NCBI GenBank assembly: GCA_022710185.1
Contig: JAKLHK010000007.1
Location: 1-64,000 of the forward strand
Direction of reading: 5' to 3'
From: Bacteroidota bacterium
GTDB taxonomy: Bacteria; Bacteroidota; Bacteroidia; Bacteroidales; JAGNHN01
Length of the DNA: 64,000 nt
Made by a program: the position numbers and the translations under genes
Shown: positions 1 to 9,357 of the stretch, one piece after another
Layout of the letters: each line of letters opens with the position of its first letter
Position numbering within the stretch: the stretch's first letter is position 1
Notes under the pieces: model-generated
Databases searched by the model: none
Told to the model about the DNA's origin: nothing
The model's input: only the letters and a program-made list of their open reading frames with translations

Positions 1-675
1 CCCTGGCACCAGTAAAAAGTGGTCGGGGATGAGTTGTCGTATGCCTTCCAGGCTTTCAGCCCGGGTGGCGCCTACCACAAACATCAGGTTGTCCGGGTTT
101 CCCCACGAAACAGTCTTCCGGATCACATATTCGTAGAGCGGACGCTTTTCCTTTTCCCGTTTTCCAAAGATGTCCCTGCGGTCCCTGCGCCCCGGGCGCA
201 GCAGCTGAAAGTCGGCTGAACCCTCATTGGAGGTGAGTGCCAGTACGATGGCCCACTTGCCCTCGAAGCCCAGGAAGGGGGCCACGCTGTCCTTGCCCAT
301 ATAGGGGGCCAGGGTCACCGCATCGGCGCCCAGGCGCTCGAAGAAGGCCCGGGCATACATCTCAGAGGTGTTGCCGATATCGCCGCGCTTGGCATCGGCG
401 ATGATGAAAGGCCTGGGTTCCAGTTGCTGCAGGTACTCCAGGGTGCGTTCCAGACTGCGCCAGCCCTCCAAACCGCGGCTTTCGTAAAAGGCCAGGTTGG
501 GCTTGTATGCCACCGCGTAAGGAAGCGTGGCATCGATGATGGCCCGGTTGAAGGCGAAGGCCGCATCCTCCTCCTTAAGCAGGTGGGGTGGGATCTTACG
601 GAGGTCGGTGTCCAGTCCTACACAAAGGAAGGAGCCTTTGGACCGGATCAGGGAATGGAGTTGTTCACGTGTCAT
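1..675 (-). CDS. pyrF: Orotidine 5'-phosphate decarboxylase, type 2 (partial, 3' end off the window)
   Basis: Decarboxylates OMP to UMP, the last step of de novo pyrimidine synthesis, in the cytoplasm. The reading frame is open from the ATG at 675 down to base 1, giving 225 codons; the C-terminus lies outside the window. The N-terminus FLCVGLDTD, the lysine in AYKPN (residue 58) and the catalytic D94-x-K96-x-x-D99 signature (ADAKRGD) are all visible and intact. The spacing of these motifs and the low similarity to short type 1 enzymes fit the longer type 2 family, usually about 270 residues. It starts 11 bases after the prfA stop and is probably cotranscribed with purM and prfA, so a purine gene, a translation gene and a pyrimidine gene share an operon. 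Confidence 0.95.
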   Translation of the reverse strand, partial: MTREQLHSLIRSKGSFLCVGLDTDLRKIPPHLLKEEDAAFAFNRAIIDATLPYAVAYKPNLAFYESRGLEGWRSLERTLEYLQQLEPRPFIIADAKRGDIGNTSEMYARAFFERLGADAVTLAPYMGKDSVAPFLGFEGKWAIVLALTSNEGSADFQLLRPGRRDRRDIFGKREKEKRPLYEYVIRKTVSWGNPDNLMFVVGATRAESLEGIRQLIPDHFLLVPG

Positions 676-686
676 GGCGGGGTGCG

Positions 687-1766
687 TTATCGGTCTTCGC
701 TGACGGCTTCCTTGAGCTTCTCGGCGTTTTCAGCCACCTGCAGCCCTTCGATCAGGTCCATGATGTCGCCATTGATGATGGTCTGCAGGTTGTAATTCAT
801 ATTGATGCGGTGATCTGTCACCCGGCCCTGGGGCCAGTTGTAGGTGCGGATTTTGGCCGAGCGGTCGCCGGTAGATACCATCGTCTTGCGCTTGGAGGAG
901 ATTTCATCCAGGTGCTTCTGGAACTCGATCTCATAGATGCGGCTCCGCAACACTTTCATGGCTTTTTCCAGGTTCTTGATCTGCGACTTCTCGTCCTGAC
1001 AGGTGGCTACGATGCCGGTGGGCACGTGCGTCAGGCGCACTGCGGAGTATGTGGTATTCACCGACTGTCCCCCGGGGCCCGAAGAACAGAAGGTGTCCTT
1101 GCGGATATCGGAAGGCTTGAGGTCTACATCTACTTCGTCGGCCTCGGGCAGTACCACCACGCTCGCCGCCGAGGTATGGATGCGCCCCTGGGTCTCGGTC
1201 TGGGGAACCCGCTGCACGCGGTGCACCCCGGACTCATACTTCAGTATACCATACACATTGTCCCCGGAGACGTTGAAAATGACTTCCTTGAACCCACCCA
1301 CAGTGCCTTCGGTATAGTCCACCACTTCGGTCTTCCAACCCTGGGCCTCACAGAATTTCAGGTACATACGGTAAAGATCGCCGGCAAAAATACTGGCCTC
1401 GTCGCCCCCGGTGCCCGCCCGTATCTCCATGATGGCGTCTTTGGTATCCTCTGGGTCCTTGGGGATCAGTAAGATACGTATCTTCTCCTCCATGGCCTCC
1501 TCACGCTCGGTGAGCAGGTTCAGCTCTTCCTTGGCCATAAGGCGGAAGTCTTCATCTTTTTCCTGATACAGGATATCCCGGGCCGAACTGATGTTCGCCA
1601 GGATGTCATTGTATTCCCGGTAGGCATCCACCACGGGCTGCAGTTCCTTGTAATCCTTGTTGAGCTTGATGAACCGCTTCATGTCGCCCATGGCCTCGGG
1701 GCTGTTCATCTCCTGCTCTATCTCTTTCCAGCGCGCGTATATGGCCTCTAATTTCTCCAGCAGCAT
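687..1766 (-). CDS. prfA: Peptide chain release factor 1
   Basis: Recognises UAA and UAG stop codons and triggers peptide release on the ribosome. The 359-residue length is typical. The PxT tripeptide that reads the stop codon is PQT at residues 188-190, within [15 protein letters not shown]. The universal GGQ that enters the peptidyl transferase centre is at 232-234 ([10 protein letters not shown]). The PxT form distinguishes RF1 from RF2, which has SPF, and no programmed frameshift is present. The gene lies 28 bases after purM and 11 bases before pyrF on the same strand. The glutamine of GGQ is normally methylated by PrmC, which is not in this window. Confidence 0.97.
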   Translation of the reverse strand: MLLEKLEAIYARWKEIEQEMNSPEAMGDMKRFIKLNKDYKELQPVVDAYREYNDILANISSARDILYQEKDEDFRLMAKEELNLLTEREEAMEEKIRILLIPKDPEDTKDAIMEIRAGTGGDEASIFAGDLYRMYLKFCEAQGWKTEVVDYTEGTVGGFKEVIFNVSGDNVYGILKYESGVHRVQRVPQTETQGRIHTSAASVVVLPEADEVDVDLKPSDIRKDTFCSSGPGGQSVNTTYSAVRLTHVPTGIVATCQDEKSQIKNLEKAMKVLRSRIYEIEFQKHLDEISSKRKTMVSTGDRSAKIRTYNWPQGRVTDHRINMNYNLQTIINGDIMDLIEGLQVAENAEKLKEAVSEDR

Positions 1767-1794
1767 CTTGTCCTTGGTGTTTTACTGATGGGTT

Positions 1795-2967
1795 TCAGGC
1801 GGAATAGGTATGGGTTCCGCCTTCTCCTTGTAAAGTAACTCTTCTTCCCTCAAAAGGTTCACAATGCCCAATGATCCTGGCTTCGATGCCGAAGCCCCCG
1901 GCCAGGGCAATCAGGTCGCCAGCCAGGCGCTCCTCCACATAGATCTCCATGCGGTGCCCCATATTGAACACCTGGTACATCTCGCGCCAGGTGGTGCCCG
2001 AGGCTTCCTGTATCATACGGAACAGGGGAGGGGTCGGGAAAAGTCCGTCTTTCACCACGTTCAGATCGCGGATAAATCGCAGCGCCTTGGTCTGCGCCCC
2101 GCCCGAGCAATGCACCAACCCGTGGATATGGGGCCGGAAGGCATCCAGCACCGCCTTCATCAGCGGGGCATAGGTCCGGGTAGGCGACAGGATCAGCCGT
2201 CCGGCGGGAATGCCCTCCACCTTGTCCTGAAGCCTGCGATCCCCACTGTACACCAGGTCTTCGGGCATTCCGGTATCGTAGCTTTCGGGGTATAGTGCGG
2301 CATAAGCCTTGTCCAGCACATCGTGCCGGGCCGAGGTCAGCCCGTTGCTGCCCATGCCCCCGTTGTATTCCTTTTCATAGGTGGCCTGCCCGAAAGAGGC
2401 CAGGCCGATCACCACGTCCCCGGAAGCGATGCGGTCGTTGGCGATCACGTCCCGCCTTCTCATCCGGGCATTCACCGTGGAATCCACGATGATGGTACGC
2501 ACCAGGTCGCCCACATCGGCGGTTTCCCCTCCGGTTGACCAGATGCCGATCCCATGTTCGCGCATCAGCTCCAGGAACTCTTCTGTACCCCGGATGATGG
2601 TGCTGATGACCTCCCCGGGAACCAGCCTGCGGTTCCGGCCTATCGTGGAGGAGAGGAGGATATTGTCCGTCACCCCGACGCAGAGCAGGTCATCCAGGTT
2701 CATCACAATGGCGTCCTGAGCAATGCCCTTCCAAACCTCCAGGTCACCCGTCTCCTTCCACCAGAGGTAGGCCAGCGAGGATTTGGTACCCGCCCCGTCG
2801 GCGTGCATGATGTTGCACCATGCCGGGTCCCCGCCCAGTATATCCGGCACGATCTTGCAGAAGGCCGTGGGAAACAGTCCTTCGTCCAGCTGCCGTATGG
2901 CATCGTGGACCTCTTCCTTGGAACTGGAGACTCCCCGGCGGGCGTAGCGTGATGCGTCGTTGCTCAT
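1795..2967 (-). CDS. purM: Phosphoribosylformylglycinamidine cyclo-ligase (AIR synthetase)
   Basis: ATP-dependent ring closure of FGAM to aminoimidazole ribotide, the fifth step of purine biosynthesis, in the cytoplasm. AIR-synthase signatures are clear: DGAGTKSSLAYLWWKETGD near residue 58, the segment DAIVMNLDDLLCVG, and STGGETADVGD near residue 145. At 390 residues it is longer than the enterobacterial enzyme (about 345), as is usual for Bacteroidota PurM. The C-terminal ATP-grasp-like half is complete, with the motif VFNMGHRMEIYV. It is the first gene of a closely spaced purM-prfA-pyrF group and follows the PorE-like gene by 66 bases. I see no strong promoter in that gap. Confidence 0.95.
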   Translation of the reverse strand: MSNDASRYARRGVSSSKEEVHDAIRQLDEGLFPTAFCKIVPDILGGDPAWCNIMHADGAGTKSSLAYLWWKETGDLEVWKGIAQDAIVMNLDDLLCVGVTDNILLSSTIGRNRRLVPGEVISTIIRGTEEFLELMREHGIGIWSTGGETADVGDLVRTIIVDSTVNARMRRRDVIANDRIASGDVVIGLASFGQATYEKEYNGGMGSNGLTSARHDVLDKAYAALYPESYDTGMPEDLVYSGDRRLQDKVEGIPAGRLILSPTRTYAPLMKAVLDAFRPHIHGLVHCSGGAQTKALRFIRDLNVVKDGLFPTPPLFRMIQEASGTTWREMYQVFNMGHRMEIYVEERLAGDLIALAGGFGIEARIIGHCEPFEGRRVTLQGEGGTHTYSA

Positions 2968-3033
2968 GGCCTTATATGCAAAGAAGCATCCCGGGCGAGG
3001 CCGGAACGCTTCCTTGGCAATAATGTATTTCGG

Positions 3034-5496
3034 TTACCTGAAGATGATCTTGTTGTTTTCCTTTTCGATGGTATAGGTGCCGAAGCGCTCCAGGGTACCC
3101 TTGCCGATCACCAGGTCGTGCACCTGGCTGCGGACCACGGTGGCCTCGAGGTTGGGCACGATATTGTCGCCTATGCGCAATGATTTCAGCGTGAACACGG
3201 CCTGGTCGGCAATGGTGCCCCCGGCCAGCAGGGCTGTGGCATCGCCCTTGAAGTCCTGCTTGCTGATGGACCCGTTGCGGAGCAGTTCCAGCGCAAGGTC
3301 GAGGGAAACATTGAGGGCAGTGGCCTTTTCATCGAAATAAAAGGTCTTGGTATAGCCGCTCACGATGGCGGTACCGGAGAAGGACCCGTCCACCGGGGTG
3401 ATTTCCACCACGTTCTCGTTGGGGTTGATTACCACATTGATCTGGGTGGCGGTGCTGTCGGCGGTATCAACCGGAATGAAGTCCTTGCGCAGGATGCGGA
3501 ACTCGGTGCGGCGGTTGAGCTGGTGGGCGGCTTCTTTTACAGCCGTACCCGGAAGCCGGTTGATGTAGGCTTCGGTGAGCACAGTGCCGACCGGGAAAGT
3601 ATACCCGGCACGCGTGATGGTCTTATGGATGGTGCGCGGTACACGCTCCCCATAACCCTTGGCCACCAGGCGGCCCGGGTTGATGCCGCGCAGGATCAGG
3701 TAGTCCACCACGCTCTGGGCACGGTTCTGGGAAAGGATGTCGTTCTTCTCATCGGTATCCCGGGCATCGGTATGGGCTGCCAGCTCGATCACGAAGGTGG
3801 GGTTCTTCTCCAGGATCTGGATGAGGCCGATCAGGCTGTCCTGGTACTGGGGCTTGAGGTCCCACTTGGCCAGGTCATACAGGATCTCCGGAAGCACGAT
3901 GGGGGTCACGGGGATAGGTACCAGGATGAAATCGATGATGAAGTCCTTGTTCTCCAGCAGACCGACCGTGGTTTCCTTGGCCGACTCGCCGAAATAGCCG
4001 TTGCGTGTAACGTTCAGGTCGTAGGAGGTGAACTTCAGCACCTGCGTATTGTCGAAACTGTAGTACCCCTTGCTGTTGGTGAGTGCTTCGAAGGTGGTCC
4101 CGTTGGATCCGGTGAGCACTACCTTGGCACCTTCAATGTATTGCAGGGTACGGTCGTCGCGTATGGTTCCCGCTATGGTGAACAGCAGGGGCCGCTCGAA
4201 GAAGCTGAACAGGTCGTTGGCCCCGCGTCCCCCGGCCCGGTTGGAGGTCAGGAAGCCCCGCTCTTCCCCTTCGATGAAGGTCACGCCGAAGTCGTCGGCA
4301 TAGGAGTTTACGGGCGACTTCATGTTCACCGGGCTGCCCCAGTCGTCATCCTTGCTCTTGCGCGCCACCCTGAAAATGTCAAGCCCGCCCATGCCGGGAT
4401 GGCCGTTGGATGAGAAATACAGGACAGTGTCGCTGCGCAGGAAGGGGAACATCTCGTTGCCCATGGTATTGATAGTGCTGCCCAGGTTGACGGGCTTACC
4501 GAAGGGCTTGGTCTTGCGGTCGCGGGTGGCCATCCAGAGGTCCTTCTGCCCATGGCTTCCGGGCTTCTGGTCTGAGGCGAAGATGATCGTCAGCTCATCC
4601 TCACTGATGGTGGGATGGCCATAGGTCACCGTGCTGTCAATGTCGATCTGTACCAGTTCCGGTTCGGCCCAGCCACGACCCTTGCGGCGGGAGGAATAAA
4701 TCTCGCAGCCCAGGGTTTGCTTCTTGCCCACCCCGCAACGGGTAAAATAGAGGGTGTTGAATTTGGGATCAAAGCTGGCGGCGCCTTCGTTGGCCTCTGA
4801 ATTCACCAGGTTTTCTTCGTCCAGGAGCACCGGGGCACTCCATTCATCCTTGCGGTCGATCTGGGTGAAGTACAGGTCGCTGAAGTTCTGTCCGGTCCAG
4901 TCATCGATGCGGTTCCCTGTGCTGCCTTCGCGGGCGGAGGTAAACACCAGGGAACGGAATTTCTTGTCGGCATAAGTAGGAGCGAAGTCATCGCTCTTGG
5001 AATTGAGCTTTTTTTCGTTGGTCACCTCGTAACGCGTGGGGTTTTCCAGCCATTTCTGCGTGAGTTCACAGGATTCGTAACCCACCCGTCCGCGGGGATC
5101 GTCGGGGGCAAGCTCCATATAGGTCTTGTAGCTCTCCCTTGCATCAGTGTAGTTCTGGAGGGCCATGAGGGCCTCGGCATAGTAAAGCATGGTCAGGGGG
5201 TTCTGTTTCTGGTAGTTCACCCGGATCATGCGCTTATACTGGCTTTCTGCACGCTTCCAGTTGGCGGTCAGACGGTAGCACTCGGCAATCTGGAACAGGA
5301 TGCGTTTCTTCTCGGTCCTGTTGCTCTTTACTTTGGAATATGCCTTTTTGTACTTGTCGATGGCTGTGTAGTACATCTGGTCTTCAAAGGCCTGATCGGC
5401 TTCCTGCGTAAAATTGCGCTTCTGCTGGGCCTGAAGATCAGGCGGGACCAGCAGGGCCGAGAGAATCAGGAGGATCAGGATGTGGTATAGTCTCAT
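3034..5496 (-). CDS. PorE-like envelope protein: TPR, PD40 propeller, carboxypeptidase-regulatory, OmpA and a C-terminal degenerate retropepsin-like domain
   Basis: An 820-residue exported protein. A signal peptide (about 1-23, ending LQAQQ) is followed by TPR-like helices to about 150, WD40/PD40 beta-propeller repeats to about 430 (FTSAREGSTG, IIFASDQKPG, LYFSSNGHPGMGG), a carboxypeptidase-regulatory-like fold (about 440-520) and an OmpA peptidoglycan-binding domain (about 545-670, HTDARDTDEKND and NRRTEFRI). This order matches PorE of the type IX secretion system, which anchors the machinery to peptidoglycan. The remaining residues, about 687-820, resemble a clan AA retropepsin-like domain (TFYFDEKATALNVSLDLAL and VIGKGTLERFG), but the catalytic D-T/S-G is D722-E-K. 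I infer a catalytically dead fold. It lies downstream of tatA, near secDF, in a protein-export neighbourhood. The PorE assignment rests on domain order only. Confidence 0.8.
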   Translation of the reverse strand: MRLYHILILLILSALLVPPDLQAQQKRNFTQEADQAFEDQMYYTAIDKYKKAYSKVKSNRTEKKRILFQIAECYRLTANWKRAESQYKRMIRVNYQKQNPLTMLYYAEALMALQNYTDARESYKTYMELAPDDPRGRVGYESCELTQKWLENPTRYEVTNEKKLNSKSDDFAPTYADKKFRSLVFTSAREGSTGNRIDDWTGQNFSDLYFTQIDRKDEWSAPVLLDEENLVNSEANEGAASFDPKFNTLYFTRCGVGKKQTLGCEIYSSRRKGRGWAEPELVQIDIDSTVTYGHPTISEDELTIIFASDQKPGSHGQKDLWMATRDRKTKPFGKPVNLGSTINTMGNEMFPFLRSDTVLYFSSNGHPGMGGLDIFRVARKSKDDDWGSPVNMKSPVNSYADDFGVTFIEGEERGFLTSNRAGGRGANDLFSFFERPLLFTIAGTIRDDRTLQYIEGAKVVLTGSNGTTFEALTNSKGYYSFDNTQVLKFTSYDLNVTRNGYFGESAKETTVGLLENKDFIIDFILVPIPVTPIVLPEILYDLAKWDLKPQYQDSLIGLIQILEKNPTFVIELAAHTDARDTDEKNDILSQNRAQSVVDYLILRGINPGRLVAKGYGERVPRTIHKTITRAGYTFPVGTVLTEAYINRLPGTAVKEAAHQLNRRTEFRILRKDFIPVDTADSTATQINVVINPNENVVEITPVDGSFSGTAIVSGYTKTFYFDEKATALNVSLDLALELLRNGSISKQDFKGDATALLAGGTIADQAVFTLKSLRIGDNIVPNLEATVVRSQVHDLVIGKGTLERFGTYTIEKENNKIIFR

Positions 5497-5567
5497 GGTT
5501 TGCGGTGTTTCTTAAGGCCACTTCAGGACCATGCTAAATTAAGGATTTATTCATATCGGCAAAGGGC

Positions 5568-5810
5568 CTATGCTGTCCCTTCCTTGTCGGGGGACTTCAT
5601 GGGGTCGAATTCATCGGTGACCTTGCGGGTTTCCTCCCTGATCTCCCTGCGGATATCGCTGGTAACGCGGCGTACCTCATTCATCCATTTGCCCGCCTGA
5701 CGGGCCATCTCCGGGATGCGCCGGGGGCCGAATACCAGAAAGGCCACCAGGACGATCACGATGAGCTCCCCGCTGCTGATATCCAGGAACAAGAGGTTTG
5801 CCAGGTGCAT
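5568..5810 (-). CDS. tatA: Twin-arginine translocase subunit, TatA/TatB family
   Basis: Pore-forming subunit of the Tat pathway for folded proteins, in the inner membrane. The 80-residue protein has one N-terminal membrane helix (about 13-27), the FGP hinge at 27-29, an amphipathic helix (RRIPEMARQAGKWMNEVRR) and a charged tail. The frame stays open 24 codons further upstream. I chose the ATG at 5810 because a perfect TACTTTTG promoter element lies at 5829-5836 inside that extension and because family members begin just before the membrane helix. TatA and TatB are hard to separate by sequence in this phylum. No tatC is in the window. The PorE-like gene follows after 71 bases. Confidence 0.9.
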   Translation of the reverse strand: MHLANLLFLDISSGELIVIVLVAFLVFGPRRIPEMARQAGKWMNEVRRVTSDIRREIREETRKVTDEFDPMKSPDKEGTA

Positions 5811-5828
5811 AGTGGGTTGGTTGACCTG

Positions 5829-5836
5829 CAAAAGTA
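5829..5836 (-). promoter_or_regulatory. Bacteroidetes-type -7 promoter element before tatA
   Basis: Read on the minus strand this is TACTTTTG, an exact match to the TAnnTTTG element of the primary sigma factor in Bacteroidota. It is 19 bases before the chosen tatA ATG and decides that start against a longer frame. Confidence 0.7.
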
Positions 5837-5921
5837 CAAATTCGGCGGCCACGGTGTTAGCCCTGGCCGCCTGTGCTGTCACTTAGACACATGATACGGC
5901 AGCCGGGATGACCGGGTTACG

Positions 5922-5955
5922 AAAAAAAAGGCACCGCCTGATGGGACGATGCCTT
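5922..5955 (-). terminator. Rho-independent terminator after secDF
   Basis: On the minus strand AAGGCATCG and CGGTGCCTT form a 9-bp stem with one G-U pair and a 10-base loop. It is followed by a run of eight T, 21 bases after the secDF stop. It separates secDF from tatA. Confidence 0.9.
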
Positions 5956-5976
5956 GGAATGCCCTTTGCGGGACGT

Positions 5977-8900
5977 TTATTTCTTCTTGCGGGCCTTGCG
6001 GCGCTCCGACCATCCGATGGTGTCGTAGGCGATGGGGCTGGCCACGAATACCGAGGAATAGGTACCCACCAGGATACCGACTAGCAGTGCGAAGGTGAAA
6101 CCGCGGATGATCTCACCCCCGAAAATAAAGATAGAAAGCAGCACCACCAATGTAGTCCCTGCCGTGTTCACTGTACGGGCAATCGTGGAATTGATGGCAT
6201 CGTTCATATTGGTACCGAGTTCCTTTTTGGGATGCAGGCCGACGTATTCACGGATCCTGTCGAAAATGATCACGGTATCGTTGATGGAATACCCGATGAT
6301 GGTCAGGATGGCCGCAATGAAGGCCTGGTCGATCTCCATGTTGAACGGCAGGATGTTGTAGAACATCGAGAAGAGGGCGATGGTGATGATGGAGTCGTGG
6401 AACAGGGCCAGCACCCCGCCCAGGCCCATCTGCCAGCGCTTGAATCGGATAGCGATGTAAATAAAGATAATGAGCAGGGCGAATACGATGGCCAATACCG
6501 CGTTCCGCTTGATATCGGAAGCAATGGTGGGACCCACGTTCTGCGACTGCAGTATCCCGATGTTGCTGCTGATATCGTCTGTGCTGGTCAGGAAGGTCTC
6601 CGGGGTCATTTCTATACTGTAAAACGGCCGGAGGGCGGTGAACAGTTTCTGCGCAATCAGCGAATCGGTAGATTCCGACTTGTCATCGATCATATACTTG
6701 GTCACCACTTTAATTTGGGTGGACGGACCGAAGGACTTCACTTCCGGGGTCTCCCCGAACTCGGCGGTCAGGGCGTTGCGCACGGGGTTCAGACTTTCCA
6801 CCGGACGGTCGAAGCGGATCACATAGGTGCGGCCCCCGGTGAAATCGATACCGAAGTTCAGCCCGCGTACTCCGAAGGAGATAAGCCCGAGCAGGATGAT
6901 GCTTCCTGAAATGAAGTAGGCGATCTTCCGTTTGCCGATGAAATCGATATGAAGCTTCTGGAAGGCGTTGCGGGTCACGCTGTTGTCGAACTGCAGCTTC
7001 TTGTTCTTCTCCATCATCCAGTTGAAGATGAGGCGGGAAATGAAGATGGCGGTGAACAGCGAGGAGAGAATACCGATAATGAGGGTGGTGGCGAAGCCCT
7101 GGATGGGACCGGTGCCGAAGACATAGAGCACGATACCCGTTAACAGCGTGGTCACGTTGCCGTCGATGATGGCAGAATAGGCATTCTTGTAACCGTCCTC
7201 AATGGCAAGGCGTATCCCTTTGCCTGCCCGGGTCTCATCGAGGATACGTTCGTAAATGATCACGTTGGCGTCTACGGCCATACCCAGGGTGAGGACGATA
7301 CCGGCGATACCCGGCAAGGTGAGCACAGCGCCCAGTGAGGCCAGTACACCGAAGATGAAGAAGATGTTCACGACCAGCGCAAGGTCGGCCACCAGTCCGG
7401 CACGGTTGTAATAGAACACCATATACACCAGCACCAGCAGGAAGGCCAGCAGGAAGGACCGCAGCCCCTGGGTGATGGATTCCTGTCCGAGGGAGGGGCC
7501 CACCACTTCTTCCTGGATAATGCGGGCCGGGGCAGGCAGCTTGCCGGCCTTCAGGATGTTGGCCAGGTCCTTGGCCTCCTCGACGGTGAAATTGCCGGTA
7601 ATGGACGAACGCCCGTTGGGGATCTCGTCGTTGACCGTGGGGAAACTGTATACGTAGTTGTCGAGCACTATCGCCACCGACTTGCCGATGTTCTCTCCGG
7701 TCAGGCGCTTCCAGATGCGGGCACCTTCGGAGTTCATGGTCATGCTGATCTCTACCTGTCCGTTGGGGTTGTAATCCTGACGGGCGTCAACGATGGCTGC
7801 CCCGTCGAGAGGGGGCTGCCCGTCGCGGGAAGTGACGCGCAGGGCGATGAGCTGCAGTACGTCCGGCTGGTCCTTGGCGGGTTTTACGGTCCATGACAGC
7901 TTGAGGTCCCTGGGGAAGAAGTTGCGGGCCAGTTTGACGTAATGGTTCACCGTACTGGTGTCCTTAATGGCGCTGAAGCCAACGATGGGGCCCTGACCGG
8001 CGAAATACTGTCCTTGTTCGTTCTGGTAATAGGCCGGGGTGAGCACGGCGAAGAGGGGGTTCTCACGGGTCCACTCCTCACGCGACTGCTGGTCCTGCCC
8101 AGCGGCAGCCGCAGTATCGCTGAGCTTGCTGAGGAGACCGGTGTCAGCAGCGGCTGAATCGCTTGCCGCTGGGGTGACCGGAGTTGTTTCGGCGAGAACG
8201 CTGTCTGCGGTCATGCCCAGGGAGTCCACACGATTCAGAGTGTCAGCATCCAGTGCACCGCGCTTGAGCAGGCCCACCAGCTTGGTATTGGCATCGGTGA
8301 AGTAGTTCTGGATCTCCCCGAAATCGTAGGTCTCCCAGAACTCCAGGTTAGCCGTTCCCTGCAGGAGCTTGCGCACGCGCTCCGGCTCCTTGATGCCGGG
8401 CAGCTCCACCAGGATGCGCCCGCTCTGCTCCAGCGGCTGGATGTTGGGCTGGGCCACACCGAAGCGGTCGATACGGGTGCGCAGGATGTTCAGGGTGCGG
8501 TCGAAGGCATCGTCGGTCTCCTGCCGGATCACTTCAATAACCTCTTCGTTGGTGGACTTGGGGTTCACCCTGTCCTTCAGCTCAATGGTAGTGAAAATGG
8601 CGGCCAGCTTGGCATCGGGATCGATTTCCGCGAAGCTCTCAGCGAACAGGGCCACGAAATTGCGGTTGCTGGTACGTTGCTTCTCCAGGGCCAGGTTGAT
8701 GGCCTGGTTGAAGGTGGGGTCCTGACTATATCCTGAAAGGGCCCTGACAATGTCCACTACCGATACCGACAGCGTAACGTTCATACCCCCCTTGAGGTCG
8801 AGGCCGAGGTTGAGCTCGCGCTCCTTGCATTCCTGGTAAGTATACTCACGCACCAGAATGTTGTACACCGGCTGGGAACCGATGGAATCCAGATAATAAC

Positions 8901-9114
8901 GCTCCCTTACCCTGGTCAGGGAGTCCATCGCCACATGGAACATCACCTCGTTGCCGGCAGAAAGCTCTGTCGCCAATTGCTGGGCCTGGGCGTTCCTGGC
9001 ATACTCCTTGGCATCCCGCTCCACCTTGCGTGTGACAAAGGTGAAGGATAGCTGGAATGCGCACACCAGGGCGAACGCGATGGCGAAGAACTTGATAACA
9101 CCTTTATTTTGCAT
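5977..9114 (-). CDS. secDF: Protein translocase subunit SecDF (fused SecD and SecF)
   Basis: Uses the proton-motive force to pull secretory proteins out of the SecYEG channel. The 1045-residue protein joins SecD (about 1-690) and SecF (about 700-1045) in one chain, as is usual in Bacteroidota. Hallmarks are the first membrane helix (MQNKGVIKFFAIAFALVCAF), the SecD motif LNLGLDLKGGMNVTL, the sequence VDANVIIYERILDE in the SecD membrane half, and LNFGIDFTGGRTYVIRF plus SINDTVIIFDRIRE in SecF. A low-complexity Ala/Ser/Thr linker lies in the SecD periplasmic part. The frame continues 80 codons upstream, but that stretch is not membrane-protein-like and contains the promoter element at 9160-9167, so the ATG at 9114 is preferred. 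It is monocistronic, with its own terminator. Confidence 0.96.
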   Translation of the reverse strand: MQNKGVIKFFAIAFALVCAFQLSFTFVTRKVERDAKEYARNAQAQQLATELSAGNEVMFHVAMDSLTRVRERYYLDSIGSQPVYNILVREYTYQECKERELNLGLDLKGGMNVTLSVSVVDIVRALSGYSQDPTFNQAINLALEKQRTSNRNFVALFAESFAEIDPDAKLAAIFTTIELKDRVNPKSTNEEVIEVIRQETDDAFDRTLNILRTRIDRFGVAQPNIQPLEQSGRILVELPGIKEPERVRKLLQGTANLEFWETYDFGEIQNYFTDANTKLVGLLKRGALDADTLNRVDSLGMTADSVLAETTPVTPAASDSAAADTGLLSKLSDTAAAAGQDQQSREEWTRENPLFAVLTPAYYQNEQGQYFAGQGPIVGFSAIKDTSTVNHYVKLARNFFPRDLKLSWTVKPAKDQPDVLQLIALRVTSRDGQPPLDGAAIVDARQDYNPNGQVEISMTMNSEGARIWKRLTGENIGKSVAIVLDNYVYSFPTVNDEIPNGRSSITGNFTVEEAKDLANILKAGKLPAPARIIQEEVVGPSLGQESITQGLRSFLLAFLLVLVYMVFYYNRAGLVADLALVVNIFFIFGVLASLGAVLTLPGIAGIVLTLGMAVDANVIIYERILDETRAGKGIRLAIEDGYKNAYSAIIDGNVTTLLTGIVLYVFGTGPIQGFATTLIIGILSSLFTAIFISRLIFNWMMEKNKKLQFDNSVTRNAFQKLHIDFIGKRKIAYFISGSIILLGLISFGVRGLNFGIDFTGGRTYVIRFDRPVESLNPVRNALTAEFGETPEVKSFGPSTQIKVVTKYMIDDKSESTDSLIAQKLFTALRPFYSIEMTPETFLTSTDDISSNIGILQSQNVGPTIASDIKRNAVLAIVFALLIIFIYIAIRFKRWQMGLGGVLALFHDSIITIALFSMFYNILPFNMEIDQAFIAAILTIIGYSINDTVIIFDRIREYVGLHPKKELGTNMNDAINSTIARTVNTAGTTLVVLLSIFIFGGEIIRGFTFALLVGILVGTYSSVFVASPIAYDTIGWSERRKARKKK

Positions 9115-9159
9115 ATCCGTAGCTGTTGTTACGCTGTTATGGGGGTTTTTTTGAGGGTG

Positions 9160-9167
9160 CAAATATA
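9160..9167 (-). promoter_or_regulatory. -7 promoter element before secDF
   Basis: Minus strand TATATTTG, a perfect TAnnTTTG match, 46 bases before the chosen secDF start. Its position inside the longer open frame argues against the upstream start codons. Confidence 0.7.
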
Positions 9168-9329
9168 GGAGAACATTTGCAAATTCACAATTATAGCCCA
9201 CCTTCCCAAACCCTGATGATTCAGTCGTTTGCATTAGGATCACCGGATCTTCGGGCAACCTCCATCCCTGTGCTGCTGTCTTACTGAAACTGATGGCCCC
9301 TCGGCCCCGCTGACCCAGCGGTTTAATCC

Positions 9330-9337
9330 TACCTTTA
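9330..9337 (+). promoter_or_regulatory. -7-like element (TACCTTTA) before the FG-GAP protein gene
   Basis: TACCTTTA matches TAnnTTTG at seven of eight positions. The same variant occurs before the 11650-12516 gene and before ftsE. It overlaps the first possible ATG at 9337, which favours the start at 9358. Confidence 0.5.
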
Positions 9338-9357
9338 TGCCCTTCATTCATCAACCC

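Noticed and set aside
588-1472. Long open frame (294 codons) on the plus strand opposite prfA
   Set aside because: It is antisense to prfA, which is certain. High GC content gives many such long shadows in this window, e.g. 13493-15142, 17676-19361, 22091-23566 and 62435-63799. None has family features or a promoter.
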